NCBI GenBank assembly: GCA_002712285.1
Contig: PATC01000051.1
Coordinates: 1-50,570 of the forward strand
Length of the DNA stretch: 50,570 bases
Reading direction: 5' to 3'
DNA from: Methanobacteriota archaeon
GTDB taxonomy: Archaea; Thermoplasmatota; Poseidoniia; Poseidoniales; Thalassarchaeaceae
This document shows positions 15,381 through 24,700 of this stretch, piece by piece (the stretch's first letter is position 1; every line of letters begins with the position of its first letter). The translations under genes and the position numbers were made by a program. Under the pieces are notes generated by a model. That model saw only the letters and a program-made list of their open reading frames with translations. It searched no databases and had not been told where the DNA came from.

Positions 15381-18300
15381 ATGGCCATAATTAGAGATAT
15401 GGCAAAAGGACGAATACCCAAGGCGCTACTACTAACATTACTCATGTTCGTATCTGTCCTTGCAGGTTGTGTAGGGACTGATGGTGATTTGAACTCTACA
15501 GATATCTTTGATTTGGTGGACGCTGATGGCGACGGAATTCTCGATAATATTGACGATTGTCCATCAACCGCTGCAGACAAGGAGGTGAATGCTACCGGTT
15601 GTGAAAAGGGAGCAGATGATGATGAGCTCCCTCCTCCAACAGAAAAAGCACCTACGATCCATATTGGAACAGACGGAGATCAGACGATAACTTGCGACCG
15701 TGATAAGGATGGCGTAAATGTTCCAGATATGGTGCTACTGTCAGGATTAATCGATAACTATGACACAAGTATGCTTGATCCATATCCTAACCCAAGCTCT
15801 GAATTGGATTTCTGGCATAGCCAAATTCCAGGATACATCGGGAATCTCCCTGGATCCGAATACGACACTCCCCGAGTAGGCCAGATTGTTATGCATACAT
15901 TCCAATTGCCATATTCGGTTATTGGTGGCACAATCACTGATGCGACATTGGAAATGAGGTTGAATTATCAGGATGATGGATTACCCACTGCTGTTGGTGT
16001 AACGCCTGCTGATACTATCATGCTTCGATTCGAGGACACTACAAATGCAGCTTGGAGCATGAATATCGATCTAACTGCAACATCTCCAACTGCACCCTGG
16101 CTCGATGCGATTTATTTCATGCATCTAGATACATTGCCTCTGGCAGGAACAACTGCTGCCCAAGGTGCTGCAGGAAATACGAATCTCATACCGAGTATGA
16201 ACTCAGCAGAGCTCCTTGACATTGTTGTCTATGACACTCAGATGGTTGATTACTTCGAATTGTCATTATGTGTTGCTCCAGACACTACGAATCCAACTCA
16301 TGACAACATTACAATCGGAAAAAATTACGAGTGTGAGAATCGTGTCAATCCTGATCCGGATGCAGCACCTTACACCACATACAATCATTATGTTATGACA
16401 GCAGGAATCAACGATATTTTTGCTCCTGCTCCTCCCTCTGAAACCGTCTCACCTAGTGCTGCGCTTTCAGCACTGCATAACCAACAGTACCCTGGATTCA
16501 CTCTTGCAATGGATTATGATGACATGAATCCGGGAGCTCATCTTCTAGAAACATTTGATTGGACATCATATGTTCAAAATCAGATGTCCACCAATAACTT
16601 CGCATCATACGAACTTGTTGATGCTTCTTTGCACTCGCAAATGAGGGGTAGGTCCGTAGAATCATCTACTGATGATGTGTTTGTTCTAAGCCATGCCACT
16701 AATACTCCTCCATCCATGAACTCACCATATTCTTGGTGGGCAGATGTCGGAACTTCCTCAATGAATCCAGTTGGTTCATGGGGTACTCACTACACAATGT
16801 ACCTTTCACAAATGCCAGCAAGCGGGGGCTCCTTAGATATGCTAAACATGGTAAGTGGTAATATCGATATGATACCTAATATGGATTATTCGAAATCCTT
16901 GGATATCCATATCCATGATGATCAAGCAGTTGATTATCTTGAATTACACCTGTGTTTTGAAGAGATCATGAATCCTCCTCCCCCACCAATTGAATGGAAT
17001 ACTGGTGGATCTTATTCCTGCGACACAAATAGTAATTCTACTTACCAAACAAGTCACACAGCAGGTATGCAGGATGGTTATGCTCAATCGATGCTCGATC
17101 CACTTACTAACCCAAGTCAATCATTGATGAATTGGGGTTCAGCACTAATGTTTTCATCAACTCAAGGAGTTCCATCGAATCCTATTACACAATTTGTGGA
17201 ATTCGATGAAGGAGTTGTGCATGATGACGGAATCTTAGCTCATACGTTCACAAATTTACCAAGTGCTTCAAGTCAGGGTGGTATGATGATTACAGATGCA
17301 AAGTTGGTTGTTGAGTTCAAGCATGGTTTGAGTACCAATTATGCAGACGATTTGATTACTTTACGATTTGAAGATCCAACTTACGCTGTAACTCCATGGA
17401 CTGCTAAGATTGCCAATCCTGTTACTCCAAATCCTACGGGATATGTGGCAGTTCTCCACCTCGATGAACTGCCTACCACAGGAACAACGAGTCTACAGGC
17501 AATGGCTGCAGCAGTTGCAAGTGGAACTACAACTGGAGGAAATGTCCATCTTCTAAGTCCTATGAATGCACTTTCAATACTAGATGTTACCATTCAGGAT
17601 GGAGTTATTGTTGATTACATGCAATTGACAGTATGTGCCGAAGACATCACATTGGGTGACGATGGTTTTGATGGTAATTGTACAACCGGTGTGAATACCA
17701 TTGAGGTTTACACTGCTGGATTTCAGGACAATTTCGGACCTATGGTTGATCCTAGTATCAGTCCTAGTCAGGCCCAACATGATTACATGAAATGGTCTCG
17801 TAGTAACTGTCCAAATTGCAACCAGGTGACACAACAACAAAACTCACATCTTCTAGCTGATTTTGATGGGCAACAAGGTGTACCAACATACAACGGTCTA
17901 GGACAGAGCAATCAAGGTCAAGATAACAGGTGGTATATGCATAAATTCACAGGGCTACCAACCGATATCCTACAGGCTAATCTCGAAATTGGTATGAAGG
18001 ATACTCAATCAACTGTTAATACTGATTCTTTGATTCTATCTTGGTTAGAAACTGATGCCAATGGAAACTGGGTAGAGCAGTCTCCTAATGGAGTAGTACC
18101 ACCAGAAATATGGTCTAATCCTTCAGGCCAGTTTTCTAACCAACTTGTGAATTATCAGTTCACAACCTTGACAGCTCAAACCACCCTTCCCGGTTACGTT
18201 CTAAATCTGGATTTAGGTAATTTACGAGTATCAGGTAGTCAATTTATCGACGGTCCGTCTATGGTTGGTAACAGTAATCCTCCATTATCGCTAATTGGTG

Positions 18301-18782
18301 CAATAAATGCCAAGGGTTCTATGGAAGTTCTCGTTCAAGATGACACAATGGTTGATTTCATGCGATTGACTCTTTGCCGTGATAAGGAGGCGGATCCTGA
18401 TGCAGATGGTGATGGTATCCCTGATTCTGTGGAAGGATACACGAATGATACTGATGGTGACGGCACGCCCGACTATCTCGATATTGATAGTGATGGCGAT
18501 AATATCCATGATTCAACTGAATGGTTCGATCAATCAGGTGCACCAGGTGCTGACACTGATGGAGATGGTACGCCAGATTACCAAGATACTGATAGTGACG
18601 ATGACGGCATAAATGATGATGTAGAATCAGTGGTCGATATTGACTCCGATATGATCGGAAATTGGAGAGATACAAATTCTGATGACGATGGGTGGTCTGA
18701 CCAAGATGAGTGGACAGGGGATCCTAGTGCCACTCCACCTGTATCTAGTACCGATCCTTACGATCCTAATTCTCATCCTTGA
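15381..18782 (+). CDS. Giant surface lipoprotein with four repeated modules and Ca-binding tail
   Basis: The 1133-residue product begins with a signal peptide ending LAGC (lipobox Cys30). A short Asp-rich calcium motif ([14 protein letters not shown]) follows, then four modules of about 200-235 residues at nucleotides ~15690-16275, 16327-16967, 17013-17645 and 17673-18383. Each opens with a Cys and a GxxDxxxxxVDP-like segment and closes with a VD-[YF]-x2-L-x-[LV]-C strand, which suggests one disulfide per module. The last 120 residues are thrombospondin type 3-like DxDGDGxxD repeats. No catalytic motif is recognised; I infer a structural or adhesive surface role. Codon 7 (15399) is a second possible ATG start. 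Confidence 0.88.
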   Translation: MAIIRDMAKGRIPKALLLTLLMFVSVLAGCVGTDGDLNSTDIFDLVDADGDGILDNIDDCPSTAADKEVNATGCEKGADDDELPPPTEKAPTIHIGTDGDQTITCDRDKDGVNVPDMVLLSGLIDNYDTSMLDPYPNPSSELDFWHSQIPGYIGNLPGSEYDTPRVGQIVMHTFQLPYSVIGGTITDATLEMRLNYQDDGLPTAVGVTPADTIMLRFEDTTNAAWSMNIDLTATSPTAPWLDAIYFMHLDTLPLAGTTAAQGAAGNTNLIPSMNSAELLDIVVYDTQMVDYFELSLCVAPDTTNPTHDNITIGKNYECENRVNPDPDAAPYTTYNHYVMTAGINDIFAPAPPSETVSPSAALSALHNQQYPGFTLAMDYDDMNPGAHLLETFDWTSYVQNQMSTNNFASYELVDASLHSQMRGRSVESSTDDVFVLSHATNTPPSMNSPYSWWADVGTSSMNPVGSWGTHYTMYLSQMPASGGSLDMLNMVSGNIDMIPNMDYSKSLDIHIHDDQAVDYLELHLCFEEIMNPPPPPIEWNTGGSYSCDTNSNSTYQTSHTAGMQDGYAQSMLDPLTNPSQSLMNWGSALMFSSTQGVPSNPITQFVEFDEGVVHDDGILAHTFTNLPSASSQGGMMITDAKLVVEFKHGLSTNYADDLITLRFEDPTYAVTPWTAKIANPVTPNPTGYVAVLHLDELPTTGTTSLQAMAAAVASGTTTGGNVHLLSPMNALSILDVTIQDGVIVDYMQLTVCAEDITLGDDGFDGNCTTGVNTIEVYTAGFQDNFGPMVDPSISPSQAQHDYMKWSRSNCPNCNQVTQQQNSHLLADFDGQQGVPTYNGLGQSNQGQDNRWYMHKFTGLPTDILQANLEIGMKDTQSTVNTDSLILSWLETDANGNWVEQSPNGVVPPEIWSNPSGQFSNQLVNYQFTTLTAQTTLPGYVLNLDLGNLRVSGSQFIDGPSMVGNSNPPLSLIGAINAKGSMEVLVQDDTMVDFMRLTLCRDKEADPDADGDGIPDSVEGYTNDTDGDGTPDYLDIDSDGDNIHDSTEWFDQSGAPGADTDGDGTPDYQDTDSDDDGINDDVESVVDIDSDMIGNWRDTNSDDDGWSDQDEWTGDPSATPPVSSTDPYDPNSHP
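15690..18383 (+). repeat. Four diverged protein-level modules
   Basis: The four modules share an opening Cys with an [AS]GxxDxxxPxxDPxxxPS segment and a closing DxxVD-[YF]-x-x-L-x-x-C strand (ELSLC, ELHLC, QLTVC, RLTLC). Similarity is visible at protein level only, so this is an old internal amplification. Confidence 0.7.
18390..18720 (+). repeat. Thrombospondin type 3-like calcium repeats
   Basis: At least six DxDGDGxxD-type motifs follow each other at the C-terminus of the lipoprotein (for example [18 protein letters not shown] twice, [18 protein letters not shown]). Each is a calcium-binding loop typical of rigid extracellular stalks. Confidence 0.85.
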
Positions 18783-18796
18783 CGGTATGATTTGTG

Positions 18797-19582
18797 TCAC
18801 TCCTCTGGAGTTTCATCGTTGATCTGGAGGGCACTCTGTGCCACCTCTAGCGCCTCAGCAGCATCATTAAGGATTCCAAGTAGCCTGTGAGCCTCGAATT
18901 GATCGGGTCCGCTTCTCATTAGTGTCCTGATTAGTTGCTCCCTTGCTCCTCTCTTCTTGCTATCATGAATTGGTAATGAATCGGCGACTCTAGCTGCACT
19001 TTCTCGTAGCGTCCGTCTCAATATTGGATCCATTATAGAGCGTTCATCTTCAGATTCTAAATCTACATCATGATGGATAGAATATGCGACGACTGTAACA
19101 GCGTGAGATAGATTGAGTATTGGATAACCTTCCCAAGTTGGTATGGTTAGAAGCAAGTCACATAGGCGTAATTGGTCTTGAAGAAGGCCTATCCCCTCAG
19201 GTCCGAATACGATGGCGACACGTCCTGACAATCCCTTGAGATTCTCAATAAGATCACTAGGTGTCAGAAAATGTCGGAATTGGATTTTGGCTCCTAATTC
19301 TCTTTTTCCAGAGGTGCCGATGACGAGAGATACGTCCTCCATGCATGATTCCCAATCATCGTAGGTTCCAGCATTATCGAGAACAGATTGTGCATGCTTA
19401 GCACGTTTCCTTGTTTCTTCCTCCCAATCCCCGTTATGCCCAATTACTCTGAGTTTATCGAAACCAAAGTTGAGCATACCTCTGCATACTGCCCCAATGT
19501 TCCCTGGGAATTCTGGACGAACTAGCACGAATACAATTTCAAGTGGGTATTCTGGAAGGTCGACATCGAGTCGATTTCCCAC
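18797..19582 (-). CDS. trmJ: TrmJ-like SPOUT RNA 2'-O-methyltransferase
   Basis: The protein has the SpoU/TrmJ SAM-binding trefoil-knot motifs: NIGAVCRGMLNFGF near the N-terminus, VFGPEGIGL in the middle and PILNLSHAV at the knot, followed by an extra helical C-terminal segment typical of TrmJ. It probably methylates the ribose at tRNA position 32. It starts with GTG, 11 nt after rps17e, and so is the last gene of the ribosomal protein cluster. Other SPOUT RNA targets are possible. Confidence 0.88.
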   Translation of the reverse strand: MGNRLDVDLPEYPLEIVFVLVRPEFPGNIGAVCRGMLNFGFDKLRVIGHNGDWEEETRKRAKHAQSVLDNAGTYDDWESCMEDVSLVIGTSGKRELGAKIQFRHFLTPSDLIENLKGLSGRVAIVFGPEGIGLLQDQLRLCDLLLTIPTWEGYPILNLSHAVTVVAYSIHHDVDLESEDERSIMDPILRRTLRESAARVADSLPIHDSKKRGAREQLIRTLMRSGPDQFEAHRLLGILNDAAEALEVAQSALQINDETPEE

Positions 19583-19593
19583 AGGGTTCGCCC

Positions 19594-19785
19594 CTAATCA
19601 CGACGACGTTGAACATATCGTGTGATATATCCAGCAATCCAGTTCCTCATGCGTTTATTGTAGACGTCTGTGTACTCGGCAACAAGCATCTTGTTGTTAT
19701 CGAAATCAGAATTGAACTTGTCAGGATACATCTCCAGAAGTAGGAGTGCTCTGGATTTGATGAATGAAGGACGGATATTGCCCAT
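19594..19785 (-). CDS. rps17e: Small ribosomal subunit protein S17e (eS17)
   Basis: A 63-residue protein starting MGNIRPSFIKSRA, with YPDKFNSDFDNNKMLV and the MRNWIAGYITRYV helix that are the hallmarks of S17e. The usual K-[KL]-R-N-[KR]-IAGY appears as KRMRNWIAGY. Its ATG overlaps the L31e stop (TGATG), so the two are coupled. Length is typical of the short archaeal form. Confidence 0.93.
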   Translation of the reverse strand: MGNIRPSFIKSRALLLLEMYPDKFNSDFDNNKMLVAEYTDVYNKRMRNWIAGYITRYVQRRRD

Positions 19786-20066
19786 CAAGCCTCACCATCC
19801 TCGTCTTCGTCATCCATCTTGACTTCGATAGGGAATCCTTCTTCACGTGTCACAATAACTTGGATCTTGCGAGGTGGTTTTTGCATTCCACGTGCCCATA
19901 TGGTATGATTAACAGATTCGTCAATCCAAATTCGCTCTTGTTCGGTGACTTTCATGTGGCGAACAACATGACGCTTGACTTCCTCAATCGCCCTATTTGC
20001 CCGATGGTTACGACTTACTTTCCAAGCTCCACGGAGTGGAATTGTCATTCTACGAACATCAGCCAT
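19785..20066 (-). CDS. rpl31e: Large ribosomal subunit protein L31e (eL31)
   Basis: The 93-aa product has MTIPLRGAWKV, RANRAIEEVKRHVVRHMKV, a WIDESVN-x2-IWARG segment and KPPRKIQV, all characteristic of L31e, and ends in an acidic tail (DDEDEDGEA). GAGGTGAT, formed at the end of rpl39e, lies just upstream of the ATG. L31e sits near the exit tunnel, like L39e, with which it is paired in most archaea. Confidence 0.95.
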   Translation of the reverse strand: MADVRRMTIPLRGAWKVSRNHRANRAIEEVKRHVVRHMKVTEQERIWIDESVNHTIWARGMQKPPRKIQVIVTREEGFPIEVKMDDEDEDGEA

Positions 20067-20072
20067 TTTTCA

Positions 20073-20228
20073 TCACCTCTGTAGTTTGGAGCGACGCCAA
20101 TTGTGGCGCTTAGGATGGGACTGGACCTTTCGGTTGGTTCGAAGTATAACCCATACGGGTACACGACGATTGGTCTTTGTGACCTTGTTTAGGCGGTTCT
20201 TCTTTCCGAAGGTCTTGCGGGAGGACAT
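20073..20228 (-). CDS. rpl39e: Large ribosomal subunit protein L39e (eL39)
   Basis: A very short gene of 51 codons reading [15 protein letters not shown], then [15 protein letters not shown] and [14 protein letters not shown]. The P-x-WV-x2-[KR]-T-x2-[KR] core and terminal NWRRSKL identify L39e with near certainty. It is highly basic and lines the peptide exit tunnel. It lies between rps19e and rpl31e, spaced 12 nt and 6 nt. Confidence 0.96.
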   Translation of the reverse strand: MSSRKTFGKKNRLNKVTKTNRRVPVWVILRTNRKVQSHPKRHNWRRSKLQR

Positions 20229-20240
20229 ATCTGATTCACC

Positions 20241-20711
20241 TCAGTATTTCCCTAGGCCTGGAGCGGCCTCCTCAGCAGAAGGCCGAATCTCACTGGATAC
20301 TTTGTCGAGTAGAGATTGACCAGCAGGAGTTACAACCCGTCCCAATTCTTTGGTCCCTGCAGCGTTTTTCTTGATGACAGTGTAATCTGCAGCGTCTAGT
20401 TGCCTTAGGATAGTTCGAACAACGTTTCTAGATCCAGTAACGGCTCGATTAGGGCGTACGCCGCGGTTACGGGCACCACCATACATTTGGGCAAGATGAT
20501 TAGTACCGATTGGACCATGGAGAGCAACTTTGCGGAGGATAGATGCTGCACGCCGACACCACCAGTCAGGCTGGACAGGTGGCATTTCTCTGTGGGTTCC
20601 AGTCTTGACGATTTCGGCCCACTCTGGAGCCTTGATGGAATCATTCGACTCTAATTGCTCTTTTACGCCTTCGATGAGGTCTCCGGCAGGAACATCACGA
20701 AATGACGACAT
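20241..20711 (-). CDS. rps19e: Small ribosomal subunit protein S19e (eS19)
   Basis: The ATG at 20711 gives 156 aa beginning MSSFRDVPAGDLIEGV. PEWAEIVKTGTHRE, DWWCRRAASILRKVALHGPIG, GGARNRGVRP and GRVVTPAGQSLLDK are S19e signatures. A longer frame reaching 20864 adds residues with no family match and overlaps the divergent gene, so it was rejected. GGTGAT precedes the ATG. It leads the minus-strand cluster S19e-L39e-L31e-S17e-TrmJ. Confidence 0.95.
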   Translation of the reverse strand: MSSFRDVPAGDLIEGVKEQLESNDSIKAPEWAEIVKTGTHREMPPVQPDWWCRRAASILRKVALHGPIGTNHLAQMYGGARNRGVRPNRAVTGSRNVVRTILRQLDAADYTVIKKNAAGTKELGRVVTPAGQSLLDKVSSEIRPSAEEAAPGLGKY

Positions 20712-20746
20712 CGTATCACCAAGAGCATCTCGCCGACCTTCCTCGC

Positions 20747-20755
20747 GTATATGAA
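20747..20755 (-). promoter_or_regulatory. TATA-like box for the ribosomal protein cluster
   Basis: Read on the minus strand, TTCATATAC lies about 36-44 nt before the rps19e ATG. That places transcription start roughly 11 nt before the ATG, leaving room for the GGTGAT ribosome site. Confidence 0.45.
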
Positions 20756-20807
20756 CCCTCCCGGGTGTCATCCGTTGAGAAACGATTGCCAGAGAGGAGA
20801 CGGAGTC

Positions 20808-20819
20808 AAGCGCGGATTT
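20808..20819 (+). promoter_or_regulatory. 12-bp upstream element, copy 1
   Basis: AAGCGCGGATTT ends 26 nt before the ATG at 20846. An identical 12-mer lies in the same position before the next gene. Placement matches a BRE/TATA promoter region of a leaderless transcript. Confidence 0.5.
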
Positions 20820-20845
20820 GAAAACTACGGCACCGTGGCTAGACC

Positions 20846-21664
20846 ATGCGCAAGGCACTGTCACAGAATCCGAACATGCTTCGGACCATTGTTGGCCTAG
20901 GCATGACTCTTATCCTAATCCTCTCTTATGCAGTATACTCCGCGACTCTTGATTCAGGTTATTATTTAGCTACTACAACAAATGATGCTAGAGAAGTGGT
21001 AGTGACTGAGGATCCTGAAAATGGGTCTTACACTTTTTCTACTGAAGATGCGATCTCGTGGATAAACATCAGTATTGACAACGCCCCTCCTGGCTCCACA
21101 ATGGAAGTTACAGCTGTAGGTGGAATTTGGTGGCATCATCCCAATCTCGGAATGGAAATGGATAACAATGTCCCATTCCAATGTTTCACTCCGAATACTC
21201 AGGATTATGAAGGAATTGTTGAGAATTGTGTAAGTTCTGCTCAACATTCCAAAGATATTGAGGATGGAGTAGCCTCAATGAAAGGTATTCTGACTTCAGA
21301 ATTACCACTCTCAGGAACTTGGGCTATCCTTTCTGACAATTTAACATCAGCATCAAATGAAATAAATCGTACTTTGGAGGAGTCGCATCTCAGTAGGACA
21401 TGGACAATTAGAATTCTAGATGACACTGGTTCAGAAATGAACACCACGGGAACAGGTGTGAAAGTAGAGACTGTACATCACGGTTTAGTATCGATTGAAC
21501 CATTTACAATTGATCCTTTTACTGAATTAATCTGGAGCATGACTGCTTTGGTAGGTTGTTTTGGCGTTGCACTGATTCTTCCCGTCACTTTGTATCTCGC
21601 TGCTTTGGCGAGAACCAAGAAGGCTGAAGCAGAATTATCTCCTGTTTCTGAATCCGAAAACTAA
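20846..21664 (+). CDS. Two-TM surface protein of unknown function
   Basis: The 272-residue product has an N-terminal TM helix (about 14-33), an extracytoplasmic domain of roughly 185 residues with many N-x-S/T sequons and two Cys (QCF, NCV), and a second TM helix (about 230-253) followed by a short charged tail. The layout resembles a receptor or scaffold with both ends inside. I recognise no family. It is divergent from rps19e and shares a promoter-region 12-mer with the gene that follows. Confidence 0.75.
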   Translation: MRKALSQNPNMLRTIVGLGMTLILILSYAVYSATLDSGYYLATTTNDAREVVVTEDPENGSYTFSTEDAISWINISIDNAPPGSTMEVTAVGGIWWHHPNLGMEMDNNVPFQCFTPNTQDYEGIVENCVSSAQHSKDIEDGVASMKGILTSELPLSGTWAILSDNLTSASNEINRTLEESHLSRTWTIRILDDTGSEMNTTGTGVKVETVHHGLVSIEPFTIDPFTELIWSMTALVGCFGVALILPVTLYLAALARTKKAEAELSPVSESEN

Positions 21665-21674
21665 GCGCGGATTT
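21663..21674 (+). promoter_or_regulatory. 12-bp upstream element, copy 2
   Basis: Identical to 20808-20819 and ends 28 nt before the ATG at 21703. It supports that ATG over the GTG at 21685 as the start of the large surface protein. Confidence 0.5.
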
Positions 21675-21702
21675 CATTAACACGGTGAACAATCCAACTC
21701 CG

Positions 21703-24700
21703 ATGTCATATCGTCAGGGGCGCACGGCTCTCACCCTCGTGGCTTTGCTTCTTGTGCTCCCAATGGTACCTTTGGCAGAGGCTATTAGTCCAAAGGCAAC
21801 GGTGGACGTCAAGCCTCTAAGTTTCACTTCCCGATACGTTTCCAATACTGATGCTTCTGATTACAATACACTCTCGAGGACGACAACACTCCAGAGAGCT
21901 GCAAATCTTTGGATTGTGGATGGTATGGTTGATACTCTACTGGAGATGGTGGTTGAAATTGAGAATCTTGGAACCTCCAGTGCATCGGGGGTAAATGTTG
22001 AGATTGTGGTTCTCCATGACGAATATATCGATTTTGAATTACACAATACTTCCCTAACAACGTCGGTATCTGCTGGATCAACTACCTCAGTGAGCACTGT
22101 GTGGATTCCTCGATACAGCGGAAATCATACTGTTCGAATTACGACCGATCACGCTTTGGACAACAATCCACAGAATAACGAAGGATTTGCAACCACCACA
22201 ATTGGAGCAGTTTACGAAAGGTGTGAATCCAATACAGCATGGTCTCGTACGAGTAATTGGCAGTTGGATACCACTAATCCATTGAATGGAGCATCATCAT
22301 GCCGAATAGGTGGAGCTGCCTCATCCAATTATGGAAATATGTGGACTGAGTCGTTGAGGAGTCCATTACTTGACTTCTCTGATGTACATCCGAATCCGAC
22401 ACGAGGTTTTGGACTCGGATTCTTCTACACTGGAAATGTAGCAACAGGGGACACGATGCAAGTAAGTGTAAGTTCAGGTTCAAACAAGGCGGATTTGATC
22501 CCTAATGGTGGCCTCAGTGGACTAGTAGATGGGCAGCCAAGTAGTTGGTTGATTCAACTCAGTACCGTTAACAGTGTCTCTGTACCTTGGCTCTACATCC
22601 CTCCAACAGCACTTGGGGCTCAGACTCAAATTGAATTCAAGTTCACTTCCGACGCATCTGGAACAGAGGTTGGATATTGGGTCGAAGACATCGTAATGTT
22701 CTATGATCAGAAAGCTGCAGCAAGTGAATTCGGGTTAGATGCTTCGGGGAGTCCTAGTGGGACCTCAAATCGAGGAGAATGGTCTGATATGTCATTCACA
22801 GTTCGTAATACAGGAAATTTGACAGATCGGTTTACTCTTGAAGCACTTGGTTTGCCAGCCGGTTGGGATTATCGGTTCACACATTCTACTGGTAGTGGTG
22901 TCCTTCCAGGGTCCGAGATTCAAATTAATCCGGGTGAGATTCGTACGTTCAAGCTCCAGACAAAACCACCAGCAGATGCGCCAACAGGTAGTATTCAGGG
23001 CACAATATTAGTACAGAGTTCCGAGGAATCAACAATTCAAGATTCGATTTCCTTCAATGCTGGCGTTGCTCCAGAATACACCTCTGAGTGGGTTGAAGTC
23101 GGAAGTATTCCACGATGCGCCCCTGGATTAACTTGTGATTATCGAGTCGAACTGTTGAACACTGGTGATGCAGGAGACACCTATGCATTGACTGTTGAGG
23201 ATGTATCTATGCCTCAAGGTTGGACAGTTACACTCGACTCTAGTCAGGATTCGTCTCTTGTTCTTCCTGCTGGAGCAAATGGAACAGTAGATTTGAGCAT
23301 CTCTATTCCGTCAACGGCATCTCCAGGTGAAACAGGTGTTGTATCGCTCCAAGCACAAAGTGGAGCCGACACATCTTCGATAACTGTTCATCAGTTAACA
23401 ATTGAAGCCTCTATGGTTAGTGATTTGAGAATTGTACCTACCTGGGGTAACATGCCCACTCACATCCCACCGGGGGCTAGTCACCTCCTTGAGTGGAACA
23501 TCATCAATCAAGCAGAACGTCTTGATGAGGTTGAATTCAATTGGTCTATTGAAGGTGCACAGACTTGGGATGTATCCCTGTCTGGTCCAGATAGTGCATC
23601 AATATCAGGGGGTGAATCCAGAGTGATGCGTATTCTCCTTGAGGCCCCATCTGATGGTCATGCACAAGATCCATCTCCGATAATCACACCAATTGTTACA
23701 TCTACACTTTCAGGTGATATAACTCAAGGTTCTCCCACATCCGGTCCGAGAATCGGGCAAATTCATCAAATTAGTATAGATTCAGTTGATGATGGATACG
23801 TAGTTTTCCAGCCCGGAGTTCCGGTTCCGATTGATCTTGTGGTTACAAACCTCGGTAATGGCGTAGATGAAGTCATCATAAATGTCGATGGAATTCCAGA
23901 TGGTTGGCAATCATCTATCCTCGTCGAAGGGGAGCCTATTGATTCCACCTTTGAATTGGATTTGAACGGCTATGAGGGTGATTCAGCCAATGTAACAGTT
24001 CTTGTTGTGGCAAGTTCTTCAATGACACCAGGCATGGAAGTTTGGCTGACTTTTACAGCGGATAGTTCGGTTTCATCATTAACGAACCCAGCAAGTGTAA
24101 CAAGGTCTGGTTACGTGGATGTCGCATTGTCGAATATTGTGAGTGACTGGGATGATGTTGATTCAAGTGGAATCATTGGGGGCAACATTGCCTCGGGTTT
24201 TTCTATTGAAAATACAGGGAATGCAGTAGACGATACATTAGAGATCAAAGTGTCGCTTTCACCTGTTTCACCAGATGTCTCTCTTACTCTCCTGACGTTA
24301 GAGGGCAATCTACCAGTTAACACCTATCAGAATGTCATAATTCAACCCGGTTCGTCGAAGAGAATTGATGCTCTAGTGAATATTGGAGATAACATAGCTC
24401 TCGGAACCGAAGTGACGGTTACGCGATATGTTCGAACAGCAACAGGAGTTGAAGAGGATTCATTCACTTTCACAGTAGATCGTTTCAGAGTTGTTGGATT
24501 AACTGGTATTTCAGATTCAGAGTTCTTACTCCCAACAAATGGACAAGCTGAATTCACGTTTAATCTGACTTCTATGTCAACTGAATCATTGGAGGTAGAT
24601 GTGCTTCTTGGAGAAGTAGATGGCTTAGAATACGACTGTTCTCACCAAGAGGAGAATCAGCGTCTCCGAGTTTTCCTTCTCGAATCACCAGTTGCAACAA

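Noticed and set aside
18291-18675. Minus-strand ORFs rich in His, Tyr and Ile
   Set aside because: They are antisense reads of the Asp/Gly-rich calcium repeats, which produce long open frames by composition.
20712-20864. N-terminal extension of S19e up to 20864
   Set aside because: The added 51 residues do not match S19e and overlap the promoter and start of the divergent gene; the ATG at 20711 has a GGTGAT site and matches the family start.
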